Shown here: positions 48,008-60,018 of the stretch, piece after piece
Position numbering within the stretch: the stretch's first letter is position 1
Layout: each line of letters begins with the position of its first letter
Source: Micropterix aruncella
Taxonomy: Eukaryota; Arthropoda; Insecta; Lepidoptera; Micropterigidae
DNA: 64,000 nt
NCBI GenBank assembly: GCA_944548615.1
Contig: OX155980.1
Location: 54,991,903-55,055,902, forward strand
Reading direction: 5' to 3'
Notes under the pieces: generated by a model
The model's database searches: none
What the model was told of the DNA's origin: nothing
Seen by the model: the letters and a program-made list of their open reading frames with translations, nothing else
Position numbers and translations under genes: made by a program

Positions 48008-48120
48008 ATAATAATAATAATAATAATAATAAAACTCTTTATTCTTAAGAAAAGGCGAGCTTATTGCCTGCAGGCAATATTTTAGAGCTAACCTATACTA
48101 TTGTAAGAACATTATTTGCG
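48008..48120 (-). mobile_element. LINE 3' tail, repeat E copy 2
   Basis: Nine AAT units (48006-48032) then aaaactctttattcttaaga, aaaggcgagctt and attgcctgcaggcaatatt: the same 3' UTR as at 18262-18345, in the same orientation, with a (TTA)n tail on the minus strand. Confidence 0.65.
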
Positions 48121-48814
48121 AGTAGACTACATAACTTAACCTATATAAAGAGTATGACAAATAAAATAGAGGAGGATAGAAAGAAGTATATACTTTACTC
48201 TTTGTTGGCACAGATTTGCCACATCAAAATAATCTAACACCTATAAGGACGCTAAAGTTTTAAAAGGAGGGGAATGGGAGGGGAAAGGGAATTTATCTGG
48301 AGGATTTCAATGCAAACATCAAGCTATGCCTTATGATCAGACTTCAAAAATGCCACTTATCCTCAACATGATTATATGCCACAATTGATTTTAAATTTTA
48401 CACTCACGCTGCGGCAATTTACACTAAAATAACGATACGCACAACAAATTCCAACTGTAAATTGCGATGGATAAGGCTCTCGGGCTATCAAACTAAGCAC
48501 TGATTAGGATCGACCCTAGACGAAACCGGAAATTCCAGACTCTGGGAATTAATACGTGCTATATTAAGTACATTTAGCGCTAGAACTTTACTTGGAGTAC
48601 TTCTGTGGAAACGAAGTTTTTACTTTAAGTAGGAGAAATTGAGGATGACCAGTAAAATCGAAGAAAATAATGAGAAAACTGCGAGTTTGACTCGCACACC
48701 TAGAATTCCGTATCTATCTTGCAGATATACTAACTATACAAGGTTAGAAAGAAGATCCCACAGGTTAATCTTATGAGTCTTTTTACTTTTATGAAATATA
48801 TTCTAATATATTTG
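48121..48814. other. No gene recognised
   Basis: Possibly more of the LINE 3' UTR at the start; nothing else recognised. Confidence 0.35.
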
Positions 48815-49140
48815 ACTCGGTCCGCGATAAATTCGAACTGAATTAACGCTACCGTCAGGTAGAGGCTACGCAAGCAACCTCGAACCTGTGACCAGACTGG
48901 AGGATGGAGAATTCTGTCTAAATCTGGTAGTAAGCGCGCGAGGTTTGCCCGCTCTGGTCACTTCACAGTGTCTTGCGGTAGGGCGTTCGACTCTTACGGG
49001 CTGTTAGCGTAGTTTGACTGTGGATTGTGCTGTCCACTAAGTCTTTTACGTTCACTCCATAGCAGACAGAATTGCACGATGTTGTTAAAACTCTCTAGTA
49101 TGACGGGTTCGCCCGTTGTAATTGACAACCCTCAATATCT
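48815..49140 (+). repeat. Dispersed repeat family A, copy 4 (short)
   Basis: Starts at gtccgcgataaattcgaact and ends with tgacgggttcgcccgttgta, covering only the last third or so of the full unit. It is the closest match to copy 1. Confidence 0.75.
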
Positions 49141-51130
49141 AGTCTCACTTTAGTAATTCACCACGCTTACGGAAACATTTCGGTCCCGTGCAACGGATCA
49201 TTTGACGTATCAAACCGGGCACAGTGCGTGTCAATAGAATTCGAAAATAAGGACATAGACATCATGACATCAAATTAAAGTAAATCACTAAAAATGTAAT
49301 AAATAAAACACAATTAATAACGGTAATTTATTTCAGACCATACAGAGTCGTTTGCCTTTATTCATTTTCTACTAGTTCCTGCGGTCCAGGTACGAACGGA
49401 CGGACGGACAAACAGACTTGTCACGTAAGTTTTTTTAAATAATAAGTCTAAAACAGTAGGGGTGCGTCGGCTGGGAAAGATGGAGAATCTCTTATCTATG
49501 CCACCGCAGGGATGTTGAACGTTAACTGCCGTTCGCAAGGAGTTGTCTCCCTCCTGTGACCTTCATTTACGATACGAAGACGCCTTCGCGGCACGGTTGG
49601 CATATTAAATTGAATGATGCCAATCAGGAAATCCCCCGATCACATGCGTAACATGCCAATGCATAATTTAGTGCTATTCGATCCAGTGGAGAGAGTGAGG
49701 TGAAAGTTTATATGAGCACGTTTACATTCGAGCGTATTTTGGATTCGGGTTGTGTCAGGCGGATAATATTATAACCACCTGACATAACAAGATTTCATTT
49801 CAGGAGAGGTGTTGTAGAGGGGCGGTGGGGGTTGAAGGGGGGAAGAGGAAAAGAGGGGGTTAAGGGAAGGAGTTCTTCCCATCGATGAATAAAACAGATT
49901 GCCGAAATAGCTTTTCAAATCGGTTAAAGCCTTTAAAACTTATGACTACTTTTGTAACTCACGAACTAAAAAATACGATTCAAAAAATGTAAGGTCGTTT
50001 TTTCTCGGTAGCTTTACAAGTTAATAAACATTTAGACGTACGGCTGAAAATGTGACTTCAGAATCGTCCGTTTTATTGGCCGCTCCACGACAGGTGTAGG
50101 TACATAACCCTAAATTAGTTTTAAGATTCGTGGAGAGGGCAGCCAAATCATTTTTGGAGAGTTAGAGGGGCGGTGAAAGCTCCTCTTATTTGCGCTGAAG
50201 GCGATTTTTTTGAGTTTTGACAGTTTTTACAGAAATAATTTCTATAAAATATAAAACACATGTGAAAGAATCAGCTTGGAAGTCACATCGTAGTCTGAAG
50301 CACGCTGTACAGACTCAGGAACATAGTAGTAGAAAGGATACTGCAAGTGACGATATTTATTTATGTCTTTACTTACTTCACCCACACATATATGTTAAAT
50401 ACAGTTTTATATATTTGTTAGTAAAGAGGATACGTCACTACGTTGATGGTACACTCTTGTTGGTAGGCTGGAGAAGCAGAATCTTGCATATTCGTTCACT
50501 AACCTCTGATTTCGGTTGCCGTCCACTTTTCTGATGCATGAACCCTAGACAATCGCCGTAGTCTAAAATAAATGCACCACCATTACAATAACTCTAAAAT
50601 CTTGGCTATGTCTCCGAACACATTAGAGTACAAAGCGCAATCGGACCTTTCTGCTAACGTGATCTAGGAATAGATGATGCTGATCAAGAAATAAGCCGAG
50701 ATTGCAAGCTCAAATAACCTGATGTATGGCAATTTCAACTTATATGATATTAGATGATCGAGAGGAGGGCGATTTCGCTAAGCTATGGTTTGTGGCATTG
50801 GCGATAAAATAAGGTCTATGGCAATACTCTGTAAAAGATGTGGATTATGATGATGATGAGATTTGATTCGAATAACTAAACCACCTCCTCGTGATATTTG
50901 TGAGCACATGGTTACAATAACTTAGAAGTCATTATAAGTGTTCACGAAAATAGGCAAATGAGAATTTTGGTTCCAGTTGATAGAGATGTATTTTACGTTT
51001 CTTTTGTAGAATATGGTTGCCTAAGTTTGGTTATTTAAAATTTGAACCTAGTCACATTTTCCAGCAAATTTAAAAGTATATCAGTGGCGACCGGTGGCAG
51101 TATGGTAGACGCCGTATGCTAAACTATTCA
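49141..51130. other. No gene recognised; purine tract at 49800-49875
   Basis: Two kb without a recognisable gene. A G/A-rich tract lies at 49800-49875. Words at 49395-49412 (gacggacggacaaacaga) resemble a common insect repeat but have no context. Confidence 0.4.
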
Positions 51131-51134
51131 AAAT

Positions 51135-51300
51135 GATTTATTTATTTCATTTATTAAAAAAATAATTACATAAACATTGATTTTGCTTAAAGAAATAATA
51201 GGAGTTGCATGCAAAACCATGACCTTATGCTTATTTGATTTTGTCACCCAACTGGGACTAGCCTCTTCTATGGTGGACAGGGCTCTAATATTACAATAAA
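51135..51300 (-). mobile_element. LINE-like 3' tail, weak
   Basis: TTTATTTATTTCATTTATTAAAAAAATAA at 51137 onward (given here in part) reads on the minus strand as an AT-rich 3' end with AAATAAATAAA. No coding part. Confidence 0.25.
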
Positions 51301-51487
51301 TTATGTAAAAGTTTTAGTAAAATAATCATAAAATTGCCTTAAAATGCCGTCCTTCAAAATAAACAACGAAAACGCTATTCTAATATAAAATCGGCAATAA
51401 CTGGAACTAACAGGTCGTTCAATAGAGTTTGACAATTATAATACGCTTAAAACTATTTTTTTTTTAAAAAGTCATAAGAAAAATACG

Positions 51488-51629
51488 AAAACGAATTTAC
51501 CGCGTGAAGTTTTTAACACCCGACTTTCGACGACGTTGCAGCCGCCGTTGTAGACTGTCTACCCTAGGCAACGGCGGCTGCAACGTCGCCGAAAAGACGG
51601 GTGTAATCTTCACGCGGTAAATTCGTTTT
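51488..51629. mobile_element. Foldback MITE, copy 2
   Basis: Nearly perfect foldback: aaaacgaatttaccgcgtga at 51488 pairs with tcacgcggtaaattcgtttt ending at 51629. Inner parts cacccg / cgggtg and gttgcagccgccgttg / caacggcggctgcaac also pair around the loop tagactgtctaccctagg. No coding capacity. Shares core and right flank with copy 1. Confidence 0.85.
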
Positions 51630-51705
51630 ATATCTTTTTTTCTTCTTTATAATGCCAAACAACCGCGACTCGTCTCCGATTTCATAAAATACAAAAATTC
51701 ATTAA

Positions 51706-52305
51706 TCCTACTAATATTATAAACGCGAAAGTTTGTATGTATGTATGGATGTTTGTTACTCTTTCACGCAAAAACTACTGAATGGATTTTGATGAAACTT
51801 TACAATAATATAGCTTGCACATCAGAATAACGCATAGGCTATAATTTATAAAGATATAGTGGGAATTATCTAAAATATAACGATAACTGTCAAGTAAGTA
51901 GGAAAAATATCTAAGAAATTGACATTCGAAATTTAAATTCTATCCTACTATCCTACTAATATTATAAACGCGAAAGTTTGTATGTATGTATGGATGTTTG
52001 TTACTCTTTCACGCAAAAACTACTGAATGGATTTTGATGAAACTTTACAATAATATAGCTTACACATCAGAATAACACATAGGCTATCCTACTAATATTA
52101 TAAACGCGAAAGTTTGTATGTATGTTTGGATGTATGTTACTCTTTCACGCAAAAACTACTCAATGGATTTTGATGAAACTTTACAATAATATAGCTTACA
52201 CATCAGAATAACACATAGGCTATAATTTATAAAGATATATGGTTTGCTATCATCATTATCACAATTTTCCATCACCACGCGGGTGAAACCGCTGGGCGCA
52301 GCTAG
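51706..52305 (+). mobile_element. Non-autonomous Helitron with three tandem 5' ends
   Basis: Starts tcctactaatattataaacg after an A, ends gcgggtgaaaccgctgggcg then cagCTAG before a T: the standard Helitron insertion (A^T, 5' TC, GC hairpin, CTAG). The 5' end sequence occurs three times in tandem (51706, 51951, 52087), each preceded by A, and only one 3' end is present at 52305. The units share cgcgaaagtttgtatgtatg and aaaactactgaatggatttt. There is no coding sequence. Confidence 0.85.
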
Positions 52306-53170
52306 TATTTAATATATGGTAGATAATATAATATTACCTAGTCAAAATAAATCTAATTCATTGTCAAAACATTGTATAACAATACAATTATATAACATTG
52401 TATAACAACAGAATTAAAGAATTGTTACTAATTGTTCAATATTAAAATATAATCAACATACATATTTCAAATATGTTCATAATTTGTACACCTAAGTTTT
52501 ATCAAATTATGATTTCTAAGTTTTGATGTATGGTTAGTCTGACATCACTCGTGATATTGATCATATTGTTAAATCTCGGCGTAATGGAAGAGTATGTCTT
52601 TGTCCAAATGATGTTTTCATACTAGGTATTAATAAACTTTTTTCTAAAACCTGTCTCGATGGTCCAGAAAGTATTCCGAAATTCATATTATTTTCCAAAT
52701 ATTGCTTTAAGAGCGAAGTTTTTAGAAAAAAGTTGCCTAAAATCAAGGGCTCTAGCTTCCTTGTAAAGTTTATCGGTAGGATGACGTTATGGTCTGCAAA
52801 TGATCATTTTTAATATAAATTTCCGCGGAACTTGCAATAATTCTATCAGAGTTTTAGCACATCCATCCCATCCAATCCATCTCATCACATCAATTTATGC
52901 CGTAAGTCATAAGTCCTAAGATCATTCCCTTTTTCATCTATGTATCTACAAACCGATTGCCGTTTGCCGAATCGATAGCATGTCGCTCCACGTCATCTAA
53001 CCTTATGTTCTTATATAACTAAATAATAATAAGTATTTCGTATTACCTTTTTTCTCAAAAATCTACTCTTATCAGCATTATGTACGGTACCAATTGTATA
53101 AAATTTATAGTTAAAAAATTTGTAATTGTGCCTTTTATTTTGATTATTCAATGAGTTGTTTTCGTGGTTC
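52306..53170. other. No gene recognised
   Basis: AT-rich; catcc/atcc words repeat at 52858-52890. Nothing else. Confidence 0.4.
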
Positions 53171-53460
53171 CCCATGTATCCTCCCCTTAATCTGCCCGCA
53201 TCTGCGGTTGCCCTGCCAGTGGCCACTCTGGCCGTGGCTAATTAATGGCTTCGATTCGACGTCCTAGGAGGAAACGGTCGCGGTTCTAACTGCCGCCGTC
53301 CGCCCTCTTGTCTGTTTAATGTCGGTGAAAGAAATGTCTCGTTCGGGTCGTAAGTCTCCTCTCGAGGCCTGTCTCATCTCATAATGGATCGCAGTAAAGG
53401 CGACGTCGATATTGCCCGCGGAAATATTGCCTGAGGGTCACCGCCCCGCAGCTCTACAAA
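53171..53460. other. GC-balanced island, possible conserved regulatory DNA
   Basis: A GC-rich stretch in AT-rich surroundings with a homeodomain-type site (gctaattaatgg at 53236) and no open frame of note or repeat match in this window. It could be a regulatory element or an old repeat; I cannot tell which. Confidence 0.3.
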
Positions 53461-53877
53461 CAAATAAGCGACGATTCCTTATTTCACTGGAACATATTCG
53501 ATATAAAATAGGTTGGTACCACTGGTAATTATATACCATTGATAAAATAGCGTATTATATTTCTCAATGCAGTACTACGAGTTGGCAGCTAGGTTCGTTC
53601 TTTCTAGAGTTCGTTCTTATGTTCGATATAATAGTTATGGCGGTGCATTTTAGATGGCACTCTAAACCAGCCTATATCCGGATAAAATAATAATATAAAA
53701 ACAAACGAAATTTTAAAGCATAGCTCTTTTATTATTTACATAACGATGTCAAGTTTTAATTTGGTATAAATGTTTGATTACTAAATAATTACACACATTA
53801 AGTTCAGATAGACTAATAGATAGCATTCTGTATCTCCGTATTATTTCTGTAATTTATAAAAATATAAAATAAAAACT

Positions 53878-54062
53878 GTATAGGTATAATAAATATAATA
53901 AATAAATAAATAATAAATAATAAGTAATTGGTAATAAATAGTAATTAATAAATAAATAAATAAATAATAATAAGTAATAGGTAATAAATAGTAAATAATA
54001 AATGAATAAAATAAATAAATTATAAAAATATAAATATATAATAAATAAAAACCTATATAAAA
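53878..54062. repeat. (ATAA)n-like A-rich simple repeat
   Basis: About 185 bases of AATA/AAAT words with a higher-order period: a ~60-base unit (taagtaat[ta]ggtaataaatagtaa) occurs twice. Low complexity. Confidence 0.8.
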
Positions 54063-54940
54063 ACTGTGATAGAAGGCACTAATACCTGAATGTTTTTTAT
54101 TGCTGTCATTGGTTAAATTATCGGGTTTTTATAATCAATCATTTCTTTCTAAAAACCATTCTTCATCAAGGTAGATGATTGCTAATTAGATGGGTATTCA
54201 TAGACATAGATAGCTAATTAGATGGGTATTCATTTCGCCGTTAATGCTGTCAGCGCATCCTGCATTTCGCCGGCGCAGAAGGGTTGCCAAATGGTACTAT
54301 GGAGTTGAGCAATCTAATACCATATATTATAATCAATGCCTATAGCTGGGGCCACTTTCGACAAAACCTCCATTTTACCTCAGTGGATCGAGACAAATAT
54401 TACACCAGGAGAATTAGGAGCACGAGGAAAATTATTAGATTATGTCTAAGTCCATGCAGCCACAGTCAGTTGGCCGGTCAGGCTGGTACGCGTTGCGCCG
54501 ACGTGTTTCCCAGATCAGTGGCGTCGTCGCTTAGTTTTACTAGCATCAGGGCCAACGAGTCCCGAGAATCATATACCTGGTTGCGGATGCGATTATAGAA
54601 ACAGACATTGGCGATTGGTTGTAATGTCACCGGCAATTTTAGTAAAGCAATCGATTAGTCGTTCAATTTTCTTCGAAAATAGTTTTTTATCCTGTTTTGC
54701 ATCAGCCAATAAACTCAAATCAACATCCAGCTTCATTCATAGCAATCAGCCCGCTATGAAAGAGCTTATTTTCTAGTTCATATATAATTATTTATAACGA
54801 TTATTTTGACTCATAACCAAATCGGTACTATTTAATGGTACGCTGTATTTTCTTTTTCACATATACGCCAATCATCCCCTAATGTATCTCGCAGATATTA
54901 AAATACTCGCTCTTTACAAAGGTATTTATTTGCGACGTGA
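54063..54940. other. No gene recognised; 21-bp direct repeat
   Basis: gctaattagatgggtattca plus one more base occurs at 54181-54201 and 54213-54233. A 104-codon plus frame (54284-54598) shows no domain I recognise. Confidence 0.35.
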
Positions 54941-54944
54941 AATT

Positions 54945-55372
54945 TCGTAAAAAAGTCAAAAAAAACAAGTAAAAAAGTAAAAAAAAAACGAAAAAGTGAA
55001 AAAAGTCTAACAAGTCGAAAAAGTCGCAAAAGTAAAAAAAATCTAAAAATTAGAAAAGTCGGAAAAGCAAAAAAAAAGTCAAAAAAATCGAAAAAGTCAA
55101 AAAAGTCAAAAAAGTAGAAAAGTCGGAAAAGCAAAAAAGTCAGATAGTCGAAAAAGTCGAAAAAGTCGAAAAAGTCAAAAAAGTCGAATAAGTAGGTAAT
55201 AGAAGTCGAAAATGTCGGAAAAGTCGGAAATGACGAAAAAGTCGAAAGGTCGAAAATGTCGGAAAAGTAGAAAGAGTTGAAAACGTCGAAAAAGCCAAAA
55301 AAAGTCGAAAAAGTAAAAAAAGTCTGAAAAGTAAAAAAGTCAAAAAGTCGGAAAAGTCGAAAAGTCGTAGTC
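54945..55372. repeat. Minisatellite, ~9-bp unit AAAAAGTCG
   Basis: About 430 bases of variable 8-12-base units built on aaaaagtcg / aaaaagtca. The minus strand is free of stops for 158 codons and would encode repeated FDFF, FSTF and FRLF words, because the unit length is often 9. This is a consequence of the repeat; there is no start context or neighbouring exon to suggest a gene. Confidence 0.85.
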
Positions 55373-55664
55373 AAAATCGATTTCGATTTCGATTTTCGAG
55401 TTTTAAAGGGTGTCGCTATGTTGGGGTGGGGGGGGGGTTGTTGTTGTAGGATTAATGATATTAATATTCAAATGAATTACGTTCCTGGCTACTTGACAGG
55501 AAAATCTTGGGGTGACACAACCTTTTTTTTTAATGACATAACCACGAATTTGGACTTAGTTTGGGGATTTCAAGACTGTAAAGACCTCATGGAAATTTCG
55601 ATCGATTTGAGTGAGCGTGAAAACAATTCCGTATCGTTTTACAGTGTTCATTACAATGTCGAGA

Positions 55665-56482
55665 AGAAGAGATAACATAGGTCGAGGAAGTCAGTCAAAT
55701 GTGCGGCAAGCTACTTCAAGTGCAAACCGCACTGATGTGAGATGATTCCATCATCTCGGCCGAAATACATGATGAAGCAGTTAATCCGAAATTGCTTTCT
55801 TTGGTGCCTAAGAATATGATCTATGGACTTCGCGAAGTTTATAACAACATCTCGCCCTGTATGCTCTATAGTAACTGTTCCAGGCGTTACCCGAGAGACC
55901 TGATTGCTAACACCATCACAGGCAATAACGAATACCCATTGTATCGTCGCCGATCAGTTGCGGACAATGGGCGATCTGCAGTTGTGAAGGTCAAAGGGCA
56001 AGATGTAAATGTGGTCAATCATTAGATTGTGCCTTATTGTCCAAGGCTTTTAGAGCGCAAATCAATGTGGAATACTGCACCTCATCAACTCGATAAATTA
56101 CATATGCAAATACGTAAAATAAAGCAATATGGCTGTTTTCGCTGTGAGGAATTCAAACGAGGTGTATCTCAGTATCAGACGTGTCGCTATGTCAGCAGCA
56201 ACGAGGCGATTTGGCGCATCTTTTCCTTTGCGACATACGAAAGACAATCTACAGTTGTACACTTGGTAAATGAAATTTAGATTCCCCGTGCGTCTGGCCG
56301 TCACGATGACAAATCACGCGTTTTGGAATTTTGTTGAATTAACTTGGAATTTCCGTATTTCGCGCATGGACAACTGTATGTCCCATGTTCGTAAAGCCAT
56401 CGGACGGAAATTCATCATTTTTGTTTATTTACGCGCCGGAAAACAAAACGAAAAACATATTTACCAGAATGTTTTATGTTGA
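55665..56482 (+). pseudogene. Helitron RepHel protein, remnants of start, Rep region and C-terminus
   Basis: The ATG at 55665 gives MSRRRDNIGRGSQSNVRQA, like the basic start of insect Helitron proteins. It jumps to AEIHDEAVNPKLLSLVPKNM, CSRRYPRDLIANTITGNNEY and PLYRRRSVADNG, which belong to the region around the Rep domain, then (frame shifted) TCRYVSSNEAIWRIFSFATY just after it. Finally LRAGKQNEKHIYQNVL at the stop (56482) matches the extreme C-terminus. The catalytic two-Tyr/HUH part and the whole helicase are missing. Confidence 0.75.
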
Positions 56483-56709
56483 ATGTGAACTGCATTTATA
56501 TATTATCATGTAAATTAAATACATTCAATTTATTTCAATCACAAACGACTTTCATTTAATCACCAAATGAAACTCAAACCGTTCATGATTCGGCCATATT
56601 ATAGATTTTAATGAATTAGATTTGGAAGGTTCATTAGGATTAATAAACGCTTATGAAGAGTTACAATCAAATACATTTTAGGCGGCACGAAGTTCACCGG
56701 GTCATCTAG
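55665..56709 (+). mobile_element. Helitron, internally deleted, 3' end intact
   Basis: The 3' end reads ggcggcacgaagttcaccgg then gtcatCTAG (56706-56709) followed by host T, the usual lepidopteran Helitron terminus. Upstream lie pieces of the RepHel protein from its first residues to its last, with large parts cut out. The 5' TC end was not located and may lie before 55665. Confidence 0.75.
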
Positions 56710-56759
56710 TATACACATAAAAATACAAGAGTAGGCAAGAAAAGGAATTTAAGATTTGG

Positions 56760-56935
56760 AAAATACATCTGTCTGAGCCCAGGTTAAATAGCGCATACAT
56801 TAAAATTAAATGTTAATATTGTATTTTTTCTAATGTGCTTAGTACAGTGAATCCGAACCCACCTTGCTAGGCACTCTTGTGATAAGGCGAGCTTGCTTTC
56901 TGAGCCTTATTGAATTGCCACAGTGGTTGTTTAAA
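56760..56935. repeat. Dispersed repeat B, copy 2
   Basis: acatctgtctgagcccaggt … accttgctaggcactct … aaggcgagctt: second copy of the repeat at 16285-16450, same orientation. Confidence 0.7.
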
Positions 56936-56944
56936 TAAAAACAA

Positions 56945-57735
56945 AATAGCCGATAGCCAATGAATCGGAAACAAGATTGACACGAGCAAGGAAACTTGCC
57001 CGCGTCACCTTTAGTTAAGGAGCCAGCGACAAAAAGGTGCATGAGTTTTGTCAAAGCTGATACTTTCAGATCAGACAGTGTTTAATCATAGAATAACGGG
57101 GTAGACTCAGCAGGTCAGATTCCGGGACACCTGGCGCTGGCGTACTAGGAATGGTTTTATTTTAATTAGTACCTACCCCTTAAGTGTTTTGGAAAATCTG
57201 CAAATTCATCAGGAGACAGCGGATGCAAAAAATAACGCGTAGCGTCAGCATTGCTACATACATGTCACAAAAATGAAGTCCCTACAAATACGCCGTTGCG
57301 TATTTGTCGATAACTATTAGGGATCGGTCTAATGTGCTGCGCAATATAATGGCGGCGTTTGGTGTTCTGGGTTTTAACTCAAACTCATCGCGCTTGACTG
57401 ATTGTACAGTAGTCTTCCCAGTTCTTGGAACCTATGACTTAATTGGGAAATACAGGAATCGTCCCCCGGCATTGCGAAATCGCTACTCCTGACCCGTTAA
57501 TCTAGACGCCTAATCCCGTTAGTCGGAACGTGAGTGCCGCAGTCACGCAGCCCGAGTTGTATCGATCCCCCCTTGCATTTGCGCTTAATTTCCGCTAGGG
57601 CGTTCGTTCCGCGCCCGTTAATCTGCACCCTTGTCTGGCGATCACGTTCCGTCTCGCTCCGATCACGGCAGCCGCGCGACCTTCTGCCCCAAAGCGCCCT
57701 AGCCATAATATCCAGGCTCACGGTGTTTCGGCCTA
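56945..57735. other. No gene recognised; GC-rich part at 57440-57720
   Basis: 57440-57720 is GC-rich, with repeated ccgttaatct words (57497, 57617) and open frames on both strands without domains. Possibly regulatory or conserved DNA; no firm signal. Confidence 0.3.
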
Positions 57736-58815
57736 GAGCAGTGGTTTTCAACCGGTGTGCCGCGGCTCAACGGTGTGCCTCGAGTATCGTCCTGGTGTGT
57801 CGCCAGGTTTTCGAGTTATTCTTTAGCTAAGAAAAGGTAACTTTTACATTTGTGGACCTAGCAATGAAACTTGCAGCACAAAGTTGGCTTTCGTGAGGAC
57901 TTTTTTTGAGCAAATGCAAGTATGCAGGAGCAAAATGAGAATATGATCATCTGATCCGGCGAGATGAATTTTATAGATTGGCGACGATTGGAAATCGTTC
58001 ATTTTTAGTTTTTTTACTAAATTGGTCGTGTTTTTTTCCTGACAATTTTTGGCGTTAAAAATGAAACACTTGCAAACATCACAAGCTCCAGAAATTAATT
58101 TCGTGGAAAACTAATTTTTCGTACATTTTTTAGTAAAGAAATAATAATTATAATTTCAATACATTAGAAACGTATGGGGAATGAAAACGCGTGATGAACC
58201 ACTTTAATACTGAATTCCGTCGTGCTCTTACAGCAGGAAATTGTCAAAGGTTTTCCTAATATTGATATCAAGACATACGATTCGGTAAGAGATTCCTTTA
58301 ACGTTTCTGTCGCCGGCTCTGTTGAATAAGATTCCGCTGAAGAAGAAAGCCTTTTCAGTACTAAAAATGACCGAACACTTCAAATTAGGTCTTAGTATAT
58401 GGTTCATGGGTGAATTAAATATGGGACTCCGATCAAGAAATTAAGACCTGGATAGAAATCGCCCGTGCATCATTTAATAAAATGAGAAAAGTCTTGTGTT
58501 GCCGGAAAATAAATCTAAGACTTAGAAAATGTATCCTGCATTGCTACATCTGGCCAGTGGTTATGTGCGGCAGCGAAGCGTGGACCATAAAAGAAGACAC
58601 CAGTAGCGATTGCAATTGCTGGATCCCTCATCCAGCAATCCAGCTGGATCCAGCACATTTTTCGGCCTGCTGGATACCGGGTGCTGGATCCAGCGCTTCG
58701 GATCCGCAAGTAATTAACTTTCCAAATAATGGCGCAAAGTCTAGCTTCTAAACTTTGAAACCGATATCATTGGTATCAGTGCAAGCGTTATGGTCAAAGT
58801 TGGTAGGCTGTTACC

Positions 58816-58856
58816 ATGCTATCAGCAACTGTGCTTTGCACAGTTGCTGATAGCAT
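58816..58856. repeat. Perfect 18-bp snap-back hairpin
   Basis: atgctatcagcaactgtg (58816-58833) and its exact reverse complement (58839-58856) flank the 5-base loop ctttg. Confidence 0.9.
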
Positions 58857-58932
58857 TGTAGAGCTGTGGTAGATGTTCTATATAAAAAGAAAACTCAAAA
58901 AGAAGTAGAACAGGTAGAGATAGACGAAATAG

Positions 58933-60018
58933 GACGAATATTATGATGACGAAGACTCGGACGACACCAATGAAGGCTTAGAAGTAGTAATTGAACAAAC
59001 ACCGGCTGAACATGAAGTGATTCCGCGATACAGCGAACTTCTTAAAAAAGTGCGAAAAGTTGTAAAGACTTTTAAAATATCACCTACCAAAGATGATATG
59101 TATTTGCAAAAATATATAAAGAAAGCAAAGGGCAAAGAATTGAGTGTGATTCTTGACTACTGCACTAGGTGGAACAGTTTGCTCAGCATGCTGGAACGTT
59201 TCTATAGTGTAAAAGTTTGCATCGATAAAGCCTTAATAGACACTGGCTCAGAAACTAAATTCTCAGCGGTCGAGTGGTCACTAATCAGTGAGTTGATCGC
59301 CAGTCTTCAACCGGTTAAACTGGCCGTAGAAGCTCTCTCCAGAAGAGAGTCGAGTTTGATAACTGCTGACACAACCCTAAAATTTGTCTTAGACAAACTA
59401 AGAAGCCAGGACACAATCTTGAGTGCAGATATTACTAAGGCACTCCGCAAAAGATTCGAAGAACGGCGTCTTACTGAGGTCACAGGCATGCTGATTTATC
59501 TACAGAACCAGAAGAAGTATGACGAAGGAGTTAGAACGCCGGATTATACTTTCCCATTACCAAAAAAATATGCAATGCGTCAGGAGATGAAAAATATGCT
59601 GAATCGTGTAAACACATATGTAGTGGAACCTTCAACAGTGCAAGAGGAAGAAGATATACTGGAAGTAGAAAACGATGGACAGGATAAACCGGATTCCCTG
59701 AATTTAGCATTGAAACAAGAACTGGAGATTCAACTAAAACGTGAGAAAGAAAACTTCATGAAACCGAAAGAAACGAGAACTGAGAAGGATTATGATAAGA
59801 TATTAAAAAACGAAATGGCTGTTTATGAAAGTGAGGGAGTAAGAGGTGAAAACCTAACTTTAATTTACGATTATCTGATGACCCTGAAACCAACAAGCGT
59901 AGAGGCAGAAAGGGCCTTCTCTGCAGCCGGATATATGCAGTTCATTAAGAAGCCGGTTGGGAGACAACACCATTGTTTCTTGAGATCATACTTCCAGAAG
60001 AAAAAAAAAATGTTTTAA
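58933..60018 (+). pseudogene. hAT transposase, N-terminally truncated
   Basis: An open frame of 361 codons without an ATG start near its beginning; the first residues are acidic (YDDEDSDDTNEG). Then RWNSLLSMLERFYSVKVCID, the conserved hAT block before the second half of the RNase H-like core, and at the end IYDYLMTLKPTSVEAERAFS AAG, the hAT C-terminal dimerisation region with its catalytic-Glu neighbourhood. Missing are the BED zinc finger and the part with the catalytic Asp residues, so it cannot transpose by itself. The absence of stops across 1.08 kb suggests the truncation is recent or that the frame has been under some constraint. Confidence 0.85.

Noticed and set aside
50217..50534. 105-codon plus-strand protein
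   Set aside because: No domain, no start context and no splice structure; probably chance.
54284..54598. 104-codon plus-strand protein
   Set aside because: No recognisable domain and no conserved pattern; probably chance.
57739..57830. 98-codon frame overlapping the hAT left end
   Set aside because: It crosses from GC-rich flanking DNA into the terminal repeat and has no domain.
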